Shown here in pieces: positions 45,973 through 58,400 of a stretch of DNA of 64,000 nt; positions within the stretch are counted from its first letter, which is position 1, and every line of letters starts with the position of its first letter. The position numbers were made by a program, and so were the translations under genes. The DNA is from Hirsutella rhossiliensis (taxonomy: Eukaryota > Ascomycota > Sordariomycetes > Hypocreales > Ophiocordycipitaceae). The stretch lies in assembly GCF_020360975.1 (NCBI RefSeq), contig NW_025408667.1:62001-126000 (forward strand). Direction: 5' to 3'. The notes under the pieces were generated by a model. The model ran no database searches, was not told the DNA's origin, and saw nothing but the letters and a program-made list of their open reading frames with translations.

Positions 45973-48900
45973 AAGCTTATTATAGCCTATATAATCCCTT
46001 AACTAAAGTTTCCCTTAATCCTTAAGAAACCTTAGTTATTATATATAGAGTTATACTTAGTTCTATACTAAAAGAAGCTATAGTTTAAGCCTATATAATA
46101 GTAGGTCCGCTATAATAATAGTTTTATAAGTATAGGACTAAGCGTATAAGCTTTATACTTAGCCTAAAAAGTCCTTACCTCTATCTTTATAGGAACTATA
46201 TAATAGGTAGAGCGGGAGGAAGGCTAAGTAGCGGCTAATATAGCGGTCTATATATTTAGCTTAGCGGATATCGATAAAGCCCTTTAAATAAAGAAGCTAA
46301 AGTCGACTACTAAGCTATAGTAGTAAATACTAAAGCGCTTTTATAACCTTCTACTACTATTTAAGTCCTAGGAAGCGGATAAGCTTAACCTATATAAGCT
46401 AAGGGTAGACTATAAGATTATACTCTATACTAATAAAAAAAGGTAAGAACTACCTATACTATTTAGACCGCTATATAGTATATTATACGTAGAGCTACTA
46501 GTATTAAAGAAGACGCTAAGGGACCTCTTAAAAGTAAAGTAGTTTATAAAGCTAGATATAAAATAAGCGTTTTATAAGGTATAGATCTTAAAGGGTAATA
46601 AGTAAAAGATAGCGTTCTATATACGCTATAGCTTATTTAAGTAGCTAGTAATATACTTTAGCCTCTTAGGAGCGCTTACTACCTTCTAGCATTATATTAA
46701 TAATATACTTTAAGACTTCCTTAATAAGTTTACCTTTATATATATAGATAATATCCTTATTTATATAAGCGGCTCTTATAAGGACTATATATAGAAGGTA
46801 TAAAGGGTCTTAGAGCGCCTTTAACTTTATAGGCTTTACCTTAACCTAAATAAGTATAAATTTAAGGTTAAGAGGGTTAAGTACCTAGGCTTTATTATTT
46901 ATATAAGTATAGGTATATAGGCGGATCCTATAAAGATCTAAGCGATCTAAGACTAAGCGGCCCTAACTATATAAATAGGCGTATAGAGCTTCCTTAGGTT
47001 CGCGAACTATTATAGGATATTTATTAAGGGCTTCTCTTATATTATAATACCCTTAAACGAGATTACTAAGAAGAGGACCGCTTTTTATTAAGGGCCTATA
47101 GAGGAAGGAGCGTTTTATACGCTTAAGGACCTATTCTTATAAGTATTAATATTACTTTAGTAAGACTTCGACCGGTCTATATTAGTTAAAGCGGACTATA
47201 GCGGCTAGGCACTTAAAGGGACGCTCTCTTAGGAGGTAGATAAGCGGAAGTAACTAATAGCGTTCTACTCTTATAAGCTAACCCTAGTAAAGTAGAATTA
47301 CGCTATTTATAATAAGGAGATACTAGCGATTATTAGCTACCTTAAGTAGTAGTAAGTAGAGCTTTAAAGCTATTAGCGCTTTAAAGTTCTTATAGATTAT
47401 AAGAACCTTAAGTACTTTATAACCCGCTAGTACCTCTTAGAGCGGTAGGCCTATTAAGCGGAGTACCTCTTACGCTTTAATATCGCGATTAAGTACCGGC
47501 TAAAGCGGGACTCTATAGTACTAAACGCGCTTTCCTAGCGAGATTAGGACCAGCTAACGAGAGCGGATATCGAAGCGCGAGACCTATAGCTTATCCTATA
47601 AGAAGCGCTATAAACCTATATAAGAGCTTCCTTAATAGAGGAAGGCATAGAGCTAATAGATAGGCGCCTCCCTATACCCCTACCTCGGTTTAAGGAGGAG
47701 GGATAGACCGGCCCTAGGGCGCGCGTAGTAAGGGTATTTTAAGATAAAGCCCTTTAACGCCTATAAGATAGGATATCGTCTCTTAACTATACTTATAAGA
47801 GCGTGCGCTACGCTATTAAGTCTAGTATATAACGCTTAGATTTAAAGCTAAAGCTAAAGGTATAGGTAGCTAACTATTATATCGACCTATAAGGGCACTT
47901 ATATTAGCGGGGGAGACTATAGGTACTAGGTATACTATATACTATAGAGGCTAAGGAGAGAAATAAACTACTAGAGCTAGATAAGTAAAATAAGCTTTAA
48001 GGGAGGCTAGTCTAGCTCGTATATAACTCTAGTATTATAGGTTACCTAGGCTAGTAAGGTATAGTAGTAGGCCTTATAAAAGACTTTTACTAGCCCCTCT
48101 TATAATACTACGTTCGTTGCTTCCTTTATAACTATAATATTTATAGCTATATTAAGATCTAAAGAGTATAGCTTAAGGGACTACTTAAGTAGCTTTTAGT
48201 ACCTAACCGGTTTTATATATATATATAGATAGACTTTATAATAGACCCCTTACTTATAAAAGGTAGTAACTACTATATATAGGTAATTAAGGACTAACTT
48301 AGTAAGTCTATAGTATTAAAGCTAATACTATCTATAAATATAAAGTCTTATATAAAGCGCTTCTTATAGTACTAGGCCCGCTTATATAGCTAGCTAGCCT
48401 TTATTATAAGCGATAAAAGATCGAATTAAACTAGCTACTTTTAATAGTACTTATACTAGCTACTTTAGATTATATAGCTACTTAGTATAGTATATTACCT
48501 ATAGACTAACGGAGGGCCTAAGAGGGTTAACTAGGAGGCGTAAGCTTACCTATAGGCTAGTACTTATACTAGCTACTTTAGATTATATAGCTACTTAGTA
48601 TAGTATATTACCTATAGACTAACGGAGGGCCTAAGAGGGTTAACTAGGAGGCGTAAGCTTACCTATAGGCTATTATAGCCTATAACTAAGTAGACTAAGA
48701 CTAGTAGCTCCCCGTGGCCTAACTTATATTAAATAGTAAACTATATACCTTTATTAAGATAACCCCTTTCCTTATAACGTATAGCTTTAAACTACCTTTA
48801 TTAGTTCCCTTTACTATAAATATAGTAGTAAAGTAGTATAATAATTCGTTATTAAAGGGCCGCGCCTTTATATATATATAGAAGCTATAAGAGACTATAA

Positions 48901-49420
48901 ATTATTACTAATCTACGATAGCCGCTATAGTATAAGATTAAGAGCGGTATACTAATAAAACTAAGGCTCTAATAAATAGGTTTATAGTAAGAGAAAAGGT
49001 ATAGCTAGACCTTTATAACTATAAGTTAGTATAGCTAAAGAGGAAGCTTAACTAGCTATATATAAAGTTTATAGTATAAAGAGTTATTAGCCTATAGGTT
49101 ATAAAGCTTAATAGTCTTTTAATAAGGGTCTATAATAAAATTAATATAAACCTCCTTTATAGAGCCTCCTTTAACCCGCTGCCTAAATAAAAAGTAGCGG
49201 ACGCTTAACCGCCTATAATTAAGGTAGAAGGAGAGAATAAGTTTAAGGTTAAAAAGATATAGGCCGCGCGCTAGAAAACGGTTAGTAAGAGGAAACGCTA
49301 GGAGGTCCTCGTTAAGTAGCGCGGGTATCTTAACCTTATATAAGAACCTATATATAAGTTTATAGAAGCTATAGCCCTTAATAAATTTAAGGCTTTATTT
49401 AGGCTAGTAAATAAAAATAA
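45973..49420 (+). pseudogene. pol: Gypsy-A A2 pol: RT, RNase H, integrase, chromodomain
   Basis: This is collinear with A1 3083-6580. RT is at about 46370-47080 but lacks the segment equivalent to A1 about 3650-3826, which includes the DYRALN motif. RNase H lies at about 47160-47420, integrase at about 48000-48900 and the chromodomain (VLVK-RGYL) at about 49250-49400. The integrase carries the duplicated 113-bp unit. Trp and Gln stops occur throughout. Confidence 0.83.
48447..48672 (+). repeat. Perfect 113-bp tandem duplication in A2 integrase
   Basis: Units 48447-48559 and 48560-48672 read identically base for base. A1 has a single copy (around 5738-5851). Identity, including all RIP-type sites, means the duplication happened after the last mutation of this element or is an assembly error. 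Confidence 0.85.
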
Positions 49421-49789
49421 TAGACTAATAAACTACTAATAGTAGCTTCGGCTAGGACTATAAAGTAGAGAAAGTAAAGTAAGTAGTTATAATAATATAA
49501 GCGTAATAATATAAGTAAAGATAAAAATAATATTTATTTTAAGGTAAAGCCCTTAAACTACCTAAACTTACTTCTTATCCTTACTTTTATTATTATTATT
49601 ATCCTTATCCTCGTCGCCCTCCTCTACCTTATTAGCGGCGGCGGCGCTCTTTAAGGCGCTTAGGCGGCCTTTTAGGCCCGCGAGCTAGTTAGTAGCAGCG
49701 GCGGCTCTAGGGGCGGTAGAGGTAGGAGGGAGGCGGCTAGTAATAGCGGTAGGGGCAGCGGCGGGCATAGCTAAGGGGACCGCCGATAA

Positions 49790-50600
49790 GGCGACGGAGG
49801 TAGTATCCCTAGTACCGGGGGAGTTAGTAGCGGAAGTAAAAGAGCTAGAGGAGAGGAACCTACTTAGGGATAAGGCCCTAGCGCTTAAGGGCGCGGAGAT
49901 TACGGTAGGCGGCGGTAGTAGCGGTAAGGCGCTTCTTAGTAGCCCCCTATACCTACTTATACGCGCCGGCCTTTTAAGATAACGCTATAGCGAGTAAGAT
50001 AGGAGGCGCCGCCTTATAAGCGCGGCTAGTACGCGCGTATTAGTAATAACTACCGCTATAGCGGCGCCTAACTTAGTTAGCGTAAGGGAGCTCCTATAAC
50101 GTATACTATATATAAGGGGCCGCGTAGGCGGCTCTAGCCTATACGTAGCGCTTATACTTTAAGAAGTTAGCGGAAAAGGGCTACTACGCTTACTAGGTAG
50201 CGGACTTATAGGGGTAGTAGAGGTAGAGGTAGGGGTAGAGGGGCTAGGCGTTATAGGCGGCGGCAGGGATAGCGTCGTTACCTAGAAGGGCGATATAAGG
50301 GCGGCTAGCGTAGTAGAGGCAGAGGCGGTAGTAGTAGGCACGGTCGCGGGGGCGTAGGTAAGAGCGGCGGTAGCGGCGGAGTTATTATTAGCCGCGCTTA
50401 GTATAGCGTTAATAAATAACTCTATACGCTCTAAGAAGGATAAAGAGAGAGAGGGAGAGGTAGATATATCTACCGCGGAAGTTAGTATAGTAGACTATAG
50501 CCTTTCGCTTTATAAGATAAGAGACTTACTAATTAAAGTTATTATTACTACTATTACTACTATTATTACTATAGCTATTCCTATAAGTACTTATTATTAA
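49790..50600 (+). pseudogene. Extra ORF of Gypsy-A (copy A2)
   Basis: This is the same frame and block order as A1 6900-7736: VPGELVAEVKELEERNLLRD (coiled-coil-like), ALALKGAEI, a Gly/Val-rich middle, and EVDISTAEVSIVDY near the C-terminus. Because A1 and A2 were mutated independently, shared readability supports a real ancestral protein. The function is unknown. Confidence 0.55.
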
Positions 50601-51035
50601 GGTAGCTTATATAGCTAAGAATAAACTAATGCCTTAAGTAAAGCGGAACTTACTTATTACTACTATTACTATAGTTAAAGAAGGAGGAAAAAGAAGGGAA
50701 GAAAGGAAGGGGGATACCCCTTTATATACCCCTTAGTAGAGGAGGCTACCTAAGGCTAAGGGGATAGGTAACCTAAGGCTTATAGTTCAGGCCGGCCAAG
50801 CCGCTTAGGGCAGACATAATAAAGCCGCGCCTTATTTATATAGCTAGCTAGCTAATAGGTATAAATCTAAGTACTAGCTACCTAGGTTAATAAGCATAGG
50901 GATAATAGGGCTAGTAGGGCTAGCACGATTAATAGAAAAGGGTAAGGTAGAGCTAGTAGTATAAGGAGCTTAAGGCCTAATTATATAGAAGCTATTAATA
51001 AGGTAGCGCCGCGCTATATTAAAGGGAGGGTATTA

Positions 51036-51221
51036 TATAAAAGTCTTTAACTATTATAAGTTATAGGCTTAAGCTATAGCCTAAGCTATATAGTTATATA
51101 TAAAGGGCCGGATCTTATATATATATATATAGGCTAGCTATATATAGAAAAGCTCGGTATAGCTTATTAATATTATCTTATAAATAGTACTTATATATAT
51201 ACCTTTACTTACTCTATAATA
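51036..51221 (+). repeat. 3' LTR of Gypsy-A copy A2
   Basis: This 186-bp LTR follows the polypurine tract AAAGGGAGGGTAT and ends CTATAATA at the LINE1 junction. Confidence 0.9.
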
Positions 51222-51490
51222 CTTAGTAGCTTAAAGTCCCTTTTAATAGTCCTTAGTAACTTACTAGACCTTTCTTTATAAGTAGCTAATAAAGACTAAA
51301 GGGGTCCCTTAGGTAAGGGCCCTTAAGCCTCTTTTAGCTAGCTAGTTAACTAGCTTAGTACTAAAGATCCTTAGGTAGCTAAGGTACTAGTATAGCTATA
51401 TATTATAAAAGGCTTCTAAGCTAAATAGGAGCCTTTTAATATATATAGCTAGGCCTAAGAAACCTATAACCTTCCTTATAGTAGCTTAGC
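51222..51490 (-). mobile_element. LINE1, 5' part (RNase H region)
   Basis: The reverse complement matches LINE2 about 63487-63740 within RNase H. It joins 38151 when Gypsy-A2 is removed. The right edge at 51490 is the 5' truncation point and is followed by the second copy of the target duplication within Copia D. Confidence 0.8.
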
Positions 51491-51648
51491 TTTTAAAAGA
51501 TTTATATCCTTAGGAACTACTTTAGCTCTCTTAGCTTAGTTATCTTATACTTTTATTATAAGCCTTTTATAGCCTTCTTAGTAGTTACTTCTTTCTTTTT
51601 TAAGTAAGCTTATATAATATTATTAATATAAAAAGAAATAGTAATTTT

Positions 51649-52023
51649 TATTATAAAAGAATAATAGCCTCTTAAATATAAGTAATAGTATTAATTAATA
51701 TATATAAAGTATATAATATACCCCCTTAAGGAAACTAAGTTAATTCGTCCTAAGATACTTAGATAACTCTTCTCTTATAAAGGGATATTAATAGGTTCTT
51801 ATATTAATACCGCGCTTAATTACTATTTAATTATACTAGTAAGACTTAAACTATAAGCCTTTTAAGTAGTACGCGCTAAGCTAGCTAGAAATATATATAT
51901 AGTTACTAGTAAGTTCTTAAAAGGGTAACCCCTTTACTTAAGCTTATAACTATTATAAAAAGATAGTAGCTACTTATTAAATATAAGTAATAGCGTTAAT
52001 TAATATATATAAAGTACGCGATA
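51649..52023 (-). mobile_element. TRIM-like miniature LTR retrotransposon, copy 2
   Basis: This is the reverse complement of the 20654-21026 element: about 73-bp direct repeats at each end around a ~225-bp middle, with the same primer-site and polypurine-tract positions (the tract appears as TACCCCCTTAAGG near 51718-51730). Flanks read ATTTT and ATTAT. It inserted into the RT region of Copia D. Confidence 0.82.
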
Positions 52024-54565
52024 ATTATACCTTTCTATATTATATATAGTTTTTAAGGGACTTTCTTAAAGCCTAAGGCTTTAAGGGAACCTATTAAATA
52101 CTATTATTAAAGAGGGGATAATCCTTATAGTTTATATAAAGCTTTCCTAAGCTATAGAACCTTTCCTAGCTATTAAAAGCCTAGTAAAAGGTATATTTAA
52201 GTAACTTCTTCTTCCTTAAAAGGGCAGTTAATAAAGGCGTTAATAGTATCTATTTAATCTAGCTTAAGGTTAAATTCTACTACTATAAGTATAAGGATCT
52301 AAAAAGATATCCCTATTAAGGTTATAGCCTTAGTAAGAATATCCCCTTTTTCCTATTAGTTTCTATAAATAACTAGCTAGGCTTTATACTTTTAAAGGAA
52401 GCTATATTTATTAATCTTATAGATAAAGACTTATTTATAGCCTAGGACCTATTTTCTTTTTACCTTTTCTTTAAGGACTTCTTTAAAAGACCCTATCTTT
52501 TTATATAAGGCTAAGTAGTCTTTCTAGCCCTAGAAAACCTAGTTTTTAAAGGGGTGTTTTTCTAGCTACTTCTATATTACTAGTAGGTCTAAGAGGTCTC
52601 TTTTATATACCTTCCTTACTAATAACTATAGCTTAAATAGCCGGCCTACTATAAAAGCTTTATAGGAACCGTCTTTTATAAGTATAAGATAGAAGTTAGA
52701 AAAATAATTAAAATAAAGGAAAAGTTAGTCTTCCTTAATAACTATATTAAGCCCTATACCTTCCTTTACTTCTTAAAGTAAGGATAAAAAAGCAGCTGGA
52801 TAATCCTTTAAGAGAGGTGCTTTTTCTACCCCTTTAAGGGTTAAAATAAGAAAACTTATAAAAAAAGCTACTTTTAGATCTTCTTCTTATTCTATAAGAG
52901 GAGGTATAGGAAGGTAAGTATATTCTAGCTCTACCGCTTTCTTATAGTCTCCTTCTTTATCTATATTATTTAATCTAATAGCTTTTTCTTTTTTTTTAAA
53001 GTTAGCGTTATCCTTAACTACTTTAACGTTAGTATCCTTTTTTATTTCTTTATCTAAGACCTCTTCTTAAAGCTACTAAGAAAGGGGAATTTAAATCTTT
53101 TAAATTAGCTACTATTATAAGAGTAAAAGGGGCTATTAATCCTTCTTTTTATTAAAGAAGCTAGATTTATTAAAAATTACGTCCTTAGTTAAATTAACCT
53201 TTTATAAAAGAGGAATCTAAATCTAAAAGATATTTATAGAATTATAACTAATAAAGTATTTAATAAAAGCTCTTAGATTAAGCTTTCTTTTCTTCTTTTA
53301 TTTTAGCTAGGTATCGGTAGTTATAGTATATACCTTATAGCTATAAGTATAGAGGTAAGCTAGGGAGGCCCTCTTTTTTATAAATAGCTTAAAAGGGGAT
53401 TTTTAGTTTATTCCTTAAGTAGTCCTTAAAGGGTCCCTAAGGTCCTTAAGGGTTTAGTTCTAAAAATAATAAGTAGCTTTAACGATTTACCTTTAAAGGT
53501 TATAGAGAAGCTTTATAGTAAGTCTTATTATATAGGCCCTTTTTATAATAGCACCCCTTAATCTTTTTACCCCTCCGTTTTAGGCTTAGGTATTTAGTAT
53601 TAATAAGAGGGGTAAAATACCCTTTTTTTTAAAGCTAATTTAAGATATCCTTTTTAAATAGGTCTCTATTAAACTATATCTTCTTTACCTTATAGCTAAA
53701 GTAGGATTTTATTTAGTTAATAAAGTCTTAAAGGGTAAGCTAATTATACTTACTTAGGTAGGTTTATAAGAAATAAAGGAAAACTATCCCTAAAAGGGCG
53801 TTTATAATAAGTATTACCTTAATAAAGCTTTTATATTCCTTAGAGACGTTAGTTTAGTTAACCGAAATTTCCTTATATAGCTAGTCTAGCTATATAAGGG
53901 TTCGTTTAGAAATTCGTTTCTTAGTCTTTCCTTTACTATAGTATTTATATTTAACGGTCCTAAGGGCCCTTATTTATATACCTTATTACTAGCCTTACTT
54001 ATATAAAGCTAGTAAGCTTAAGTAACTTAGTTATATATATTAAAGAAGACCGTCTCCTTAAGCTATTAAAATAAGGTTTTTTATTATAGACCTATTTCTT
54101 TTAGTAAAGAAAGCTAACTTCTTAAAAGGTTCCTTATTATAAATAAGTTAGAATTTAAGAATAAATTAACCGAATTCTTCTTTAATAAGTCCTATAGTTT
54201 AATTCTTTTAAACTAGTCTTATAGGCTTAAAAATTATATCCTAAAAGATTCCTTTCTCTTAAAGAAAGTAAAAGGAAATTAAGCTTATAGAAAATCGAGG
54301 GTAAAAAGCTAAACCTTTTTATTAAAGAATTTATATAGACCTATTAAGTAAGTATATTATAAAATTCACCCTTCTATATCTTTTTATTTATATAGTTAAT
54401 TCCCTTATAATAAGGTATTCCCTCTTAGCCTTTTTAAAGGATAGAAATTATAAGAGGGTATTATATATATTAAGGGAAGTACTAAAATTAAGGATAGCTA
54501 ATTTTTATAAGGGATAATTAAAGGGTTTTAATAAGTAGTTTTAGCCTAGCTAATTTATAAGGAAG

Positions 54566-54581
54566 ATAAATACTAGATTTA
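54566..54581. repeat. 16-bp target duplication of the (AAT)n retroposon
   Basis: ATAAATACTAGATTTA occurs here and again at 55631-55646. The undisturbed site is seen in copy A (reverse complement of about 14195-14210), where it occurs once. Confidence 0.85.
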
Positions 54582-55630
54582 AGTAATAGGACTAGTTAAA
54601 GTTAGCGTAAGTAATATACGCTTTACCTTTTATAGCTAGTAAAGTTAGCGAAAAAGTACTAGAGGTAGGACTAACCTAAGATAGGACCGGGACTAATACT
54701 TATAGGACTAGTTTTAATAGCTAGCGAAGGACTTATAAGTAAGCTTACTAGTAAGGCGCCCGATATATATAAAATATAAGATAGAGCGCTCCGATCCTAC
54801 TATAGTAGTAACTTTCTTATAGGGAGGGGGTTTTAAAGGAGGCGAGCTACTACTACCTAAGTCGGCTTCTTAGTTAGATATAGCGATATAACGGCGAATA
54901 AACTAAATATAGTACTAGTAAGACCTAGGGATATAGAAATAATATAGGTAAGAAACTAAGGCCTACGAAGGAGATAACGGATAGAGAGGTAGGAGGCGGT
55001 AGGAACGAAACTAAGGGGGGAGGGTAGGTATATATATACGCGAGCTAAGCGCGCGTAATTAATAACTACGCGATAGACGGTAAATATAGGCCGCCGCGCC
55101 CCCGATCGGGAAGTCGCGTAGCCGGATAGGAACCGATTTTCGATTAGCGGAGCCGGCCGACCGAATTTTAATTAGCCGGCCCTACCTAGGAGCGACCTAT
55201 ACTAGTGCCCGGCCCGGTAACCGGATATTACCTGCCCTACTAACTAATAGACCGATAAGCCGACGCGACCGCGGCTACGCGGTAGCGATATAGGAGCTAT
55301 AGAGAATAGAGGCGCCCGCGAGTCGGGCCCTTAGAGAGAGACTACTGCCTATAACCCTAGGCCCGGGCTAGCGAGCCTAGGCCGCGGCCGCTTAGGATAG
55401 TAGCGGCTATAGCCCGAGAGGGCCTACGCCGAAATATAAATACGTAGGAGAAGCCCGCGGTAGCTAGCGTAAATTTCCTATATACTACTACTATAACCTT
55501 ATTCGAGGTAGACCTATACCGAAAAAAGGGAGGGTTTTCCCTTAAGCACTTTAGTTTTTCCCTCTTATTTAATATTAAAGTTCTAGATACCTTTAGCTAG
55601 GTCCTTAGTATAATCTTAATAATAATAATA
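54582..55630 (+). mobile_element. Unidentified 1,049-bp retroposon with (AAT)n tail
   Basis: It is bounded by a 16-bp direct duplication and ends in an AAT repeat tract (55617-55630). Both are hallmarks of target-primed reverse transcription by LINE machinery. The middle (about 55040-55470) is GC-rich with many CpG but few CpA or TpG, so RIP has acted on it. I found no ORF, no tRNA head and no match to the two LINEs here. It may be a 5'-truncated LINE of another family, a long SINE or a retrocopy. Confidence 0.65.
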
Positions 55631-56962
55631 ATAAATACTAGATTTACTATATTAATAATTTTCCTTAAACCTTTAGCTTAAATAAAGGTTCTTACTTAAA
55701 TAAGGGTAGCTTTATTAGTTATTATTTCCTAGTAACCGAAATTCTTTTTTTTTATAAAGAAAGGTCCCTTTTAAGAGATTATTTAATAGTCCTTTTTAGC
55801 TATATAAGGGACGAAATTCTAAAAGGTTAATATTCCTTAAAGACCTATTAATAGTCCTTTAATTAATAGGGCTTTTTATAAGCTAGGTAGGTAGGGCGAT
55901 TCCCTTTATATTATTATTTCTTTAAGGAATCGTCCTTTTTTAAAAGGTTTACTTAAAACCCCTCCTTTTTTACTCCTAGCTACTAATTTTAACGAAGGGG
56001 TTTTAGTTTAACTAGTTCCTTAATTTTTTAACTAATAGACTAATAGGTCTATTAAGGGACTAGCTAGTTTAGACGGGCTACCTTAGCTAGGACCGGAGCA
56101 GTAAATAAAGCTTAAGCTAGGGCAGTTAGTAATGTAAACGCTATAGCTAGGGCTAGGGCTAGGGCCGTTTATTTAAACGAGGTTAATACCCTTAAGGTAA
56201 AGGCAGTTAAAGGTATAATAGTAAGGGTAATAGGTTAAGTTACCTAGGTTAAATAGTAGCCTCGAAGTAATAAGACTACTTACTATTATACCTTAGTAGC
56301 TTCTTTAAGGATTTCTTCTTACTTAGCTAGCTATAAAGAGGCTAGAAGGTTCCTAGTAAAAAAGGCTCCTAGGTAGGCTATATAGGTCTTTTTAATATAG
56401 TTAGTTATATAGCCCCTTAAGGGTATTATCAAGGTCTCTAGCTTTAAGAGCTACTACTTAAGGGTCTCTTTTTCTTAAAAAGAGAATAGCTTAGTAGTAC
56501 TAATAGATTCTATTATAGCTATCTTTATAGCTATAAGTAACTTTGTCTTATAAAGGTATTCTTTATAGTAACTCTTATAGTTACTTTAGGTAGTAAAATA
56601 AGCTCTTTATTATACTATAGTTAGCTTAGAAAAGAAAGTAGCTTCCTTTATAAATTCTAATACTATAAGATAAAAAGGGGGCTTAAAAAGGTCTTACTTA
56701 TTAAAGAAGAGTAAATTATAAATAGTCTTATTTACTTAAGCCTATAGCTCCTTTACTTACTTATCTTAATCTTAAGGCTTTACTAAAATCGTTATATAGA
56801 CTATAGGGCTAGTAGAGTTAATTTTCGATATTATTATAAAAGAAAGGTAGAAAAGTTAGTTAAAAGTTAGCTTTTTAAGTAAGAAGGGAAAAGGGGGGTA
56901 AGAAAGATACCCTTTATAGTAGCTAGAAGGTATAAGAATTCTATTCCTCTTAGGCTTATAAC

Positions 56963-57446
56963 TCTTATAAAAAGAGATATAAAAAGTATATATAAAATAT
57001 ATAAAGGTAAAAGTAAAAGTAAGGGGTTAGATAGGTAAGGTAAAGTTATTTAAATCTTTTAAGGGTAATATTTATAGTAAGGGAATTCTTATTATATTAC
57101 CTTACTTATCTTTCTTTCCTTTACTTAATAGCCTTATTTATATCCCTTTAATATCTTAATTTATATAGAAATTCTTACCTAAAGAAGCTATTAATATCCT
57201 TATAACTACTAAGCTTTTTACTAGTTTTTCCCTTTTATTTTAGCCGTTACTAGTATATCTATCTTATCTCTTACTACTTCTATAAAAAGCTATTACTACT
57301 TTTACTTCCTTTATCTCCCCTACCCTCCTTTCTATACCTTTTTTAAGCTCCTTCTTCCTTCTTTTATACTAGTCTTTTTACTTCCTAGATTCTTTTTACC
57401 TAAGGATATCTTTAAGACCTATAAAATTAAGCTATACTTCGCGATA
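56963..57446 (-). repeat. 5' LTR of Copia D
   Basis: This is a 484-bp LTR in reverse orientation. The primer-binding site appears as AGGCTTATAAC just left of it (56952-56962). The LTR ends CTTCGCGATA at 57446. Confidence 0.87.
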
Positions 57447-58168
57447 AAGATATAAAGCTATATTAAGCCTTAGTTAGGTTATTAATATACTTAGCTATTA
57501 TTACTAAGGTAAATACCGCCCTCGCTATAGCTAAGCTCTCTTAATTCCTTTAAAACCTAAACCTAAAGTATATTAAAAGAGTAAAGAAGGTAGTTAAATT
57601 CCTTTATAGTAATATTATAAAAGTAATCGAATTTAATAGTAATAATAGGTTTTATAAGGCTATATTAAATACTTCTATTATAGACGATTAAATAAATAAG
57701 AAAGGTATATAAGGCTATACTATTAAGCTCCTTAAAGGGGTCGTTATATTTAAATTAAGTAAGTAGTATATAATAATAACTTTATCTATAAAAGTAAAGC
57801 TTCTAGCTTTATTATAAGGGTCTAAGAAGTTAATCGCTTTTTAATACCTTTATAATAAATTAACCCTTAACTTAAATACCGATCTAATAATTTAATATAA
57901 TAATAAGTAGACTATATAGCTAGTTATAAAGGAAATTATTAAGCTAGTTATAAAGTATTATTATATTAATATATATTATTATAAGCTTTATTTAGAGATA
58001 TAAAAAGGTACTATTTATATTAAATAAGTATAAATATATAAAATAATAGCTAATAGACCTACTAAGCTACTTTAAGGAATTAAATTTACTACCTTTTAGC
58101 GCTAACTAAGTCTTATTAACCTACTTAGCGGTCTTAGTAGTAACTAAAGCTCTTAAGAGCTTAAGGGG
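57447..58168 (+). pseudogene. pol: Copia E, 3' end of pol (RT end and RNase H)
   Basis: This belongs to a Copia family different from A-D. The plus strand reads FLQNPNPKYIKRVKKVV-FLY, then RNase H with KLLALLQGSKKLI, the altered form of TEAELLALS-AAKE. Later it reads YYYINIYYYKLYLEIQKGTI and IIANRPTKLLQ, the remains of the HVDIHHHWLR and MIADGLTKAL blocks. It begins abruptly where Copia D inserted; its upstream part is not on the left side of D. A GAGCTTAAGGGGTG polypurine-like tract at about 58157-58170 may mark the start of its 3' LTR. Confidence 0.72.
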
Positions 58169-58400
58169 TGCTTAAAGTACCTCCTTCCCTTACTAGGTAT
58201 AGCTAATAACCGTTCCTTTATTATAGAAAAAGCTTATATACGCGGCTTAAACCCTCGCGCTTTTTATTATAGAGCTTATACCTTAATATAGTAATTTTCC
58301 TTACCTTAAGGCTATTAATTACCTTTAACCCTACCTTTAATATTAATAAATAATAGGCCGGTAGGTAGCTATTAATATATATATAATATATCGTTAAAAA
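58169..58400 (+). repeat. Possible 3' LTR of Copia E
   Basis: The sequence follows the putative polypurine tract. No second copy is in the window, so neither its end nor its identity as an LTR can be confirmed. Confidence 0.3.

Larger units (their letters stand above)
38152..51221 (+). mobile_element. Gypsy-A copy A2, full length with nested Copia C
   Basis: This is a chromovirus of the same family as A1, about 6.9 kb without the nested 6,156-bp Copia C. The LTRs are 186 bp each, with flanks CTTTA and CTTAG. It is more mutated than A1. Relative to A1 it lacks about 175 bp of RT and carries a 113-bp perfect tandem duplication in integrase. The extra ORF downstream of the chromodomain is preserved as a frame. 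Confidence 0.9.
51491..56962 (-). pseudogene. pol: Copia D internal region: RT, integrase, gag
   Basis: Read on the minus strand this is the Copia family in the order gag (about 55650-56900), integrase (zinc segment about 53980-54070) and RT (about 51491-53300). It is interrupted by a TRIM at 51649-52023 and by a 1.05-kb retroposon at 54582-55630 that sits between gag and integrase. It is heavily RIP-mutated, similar to copy A. Confidence 0.83.
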
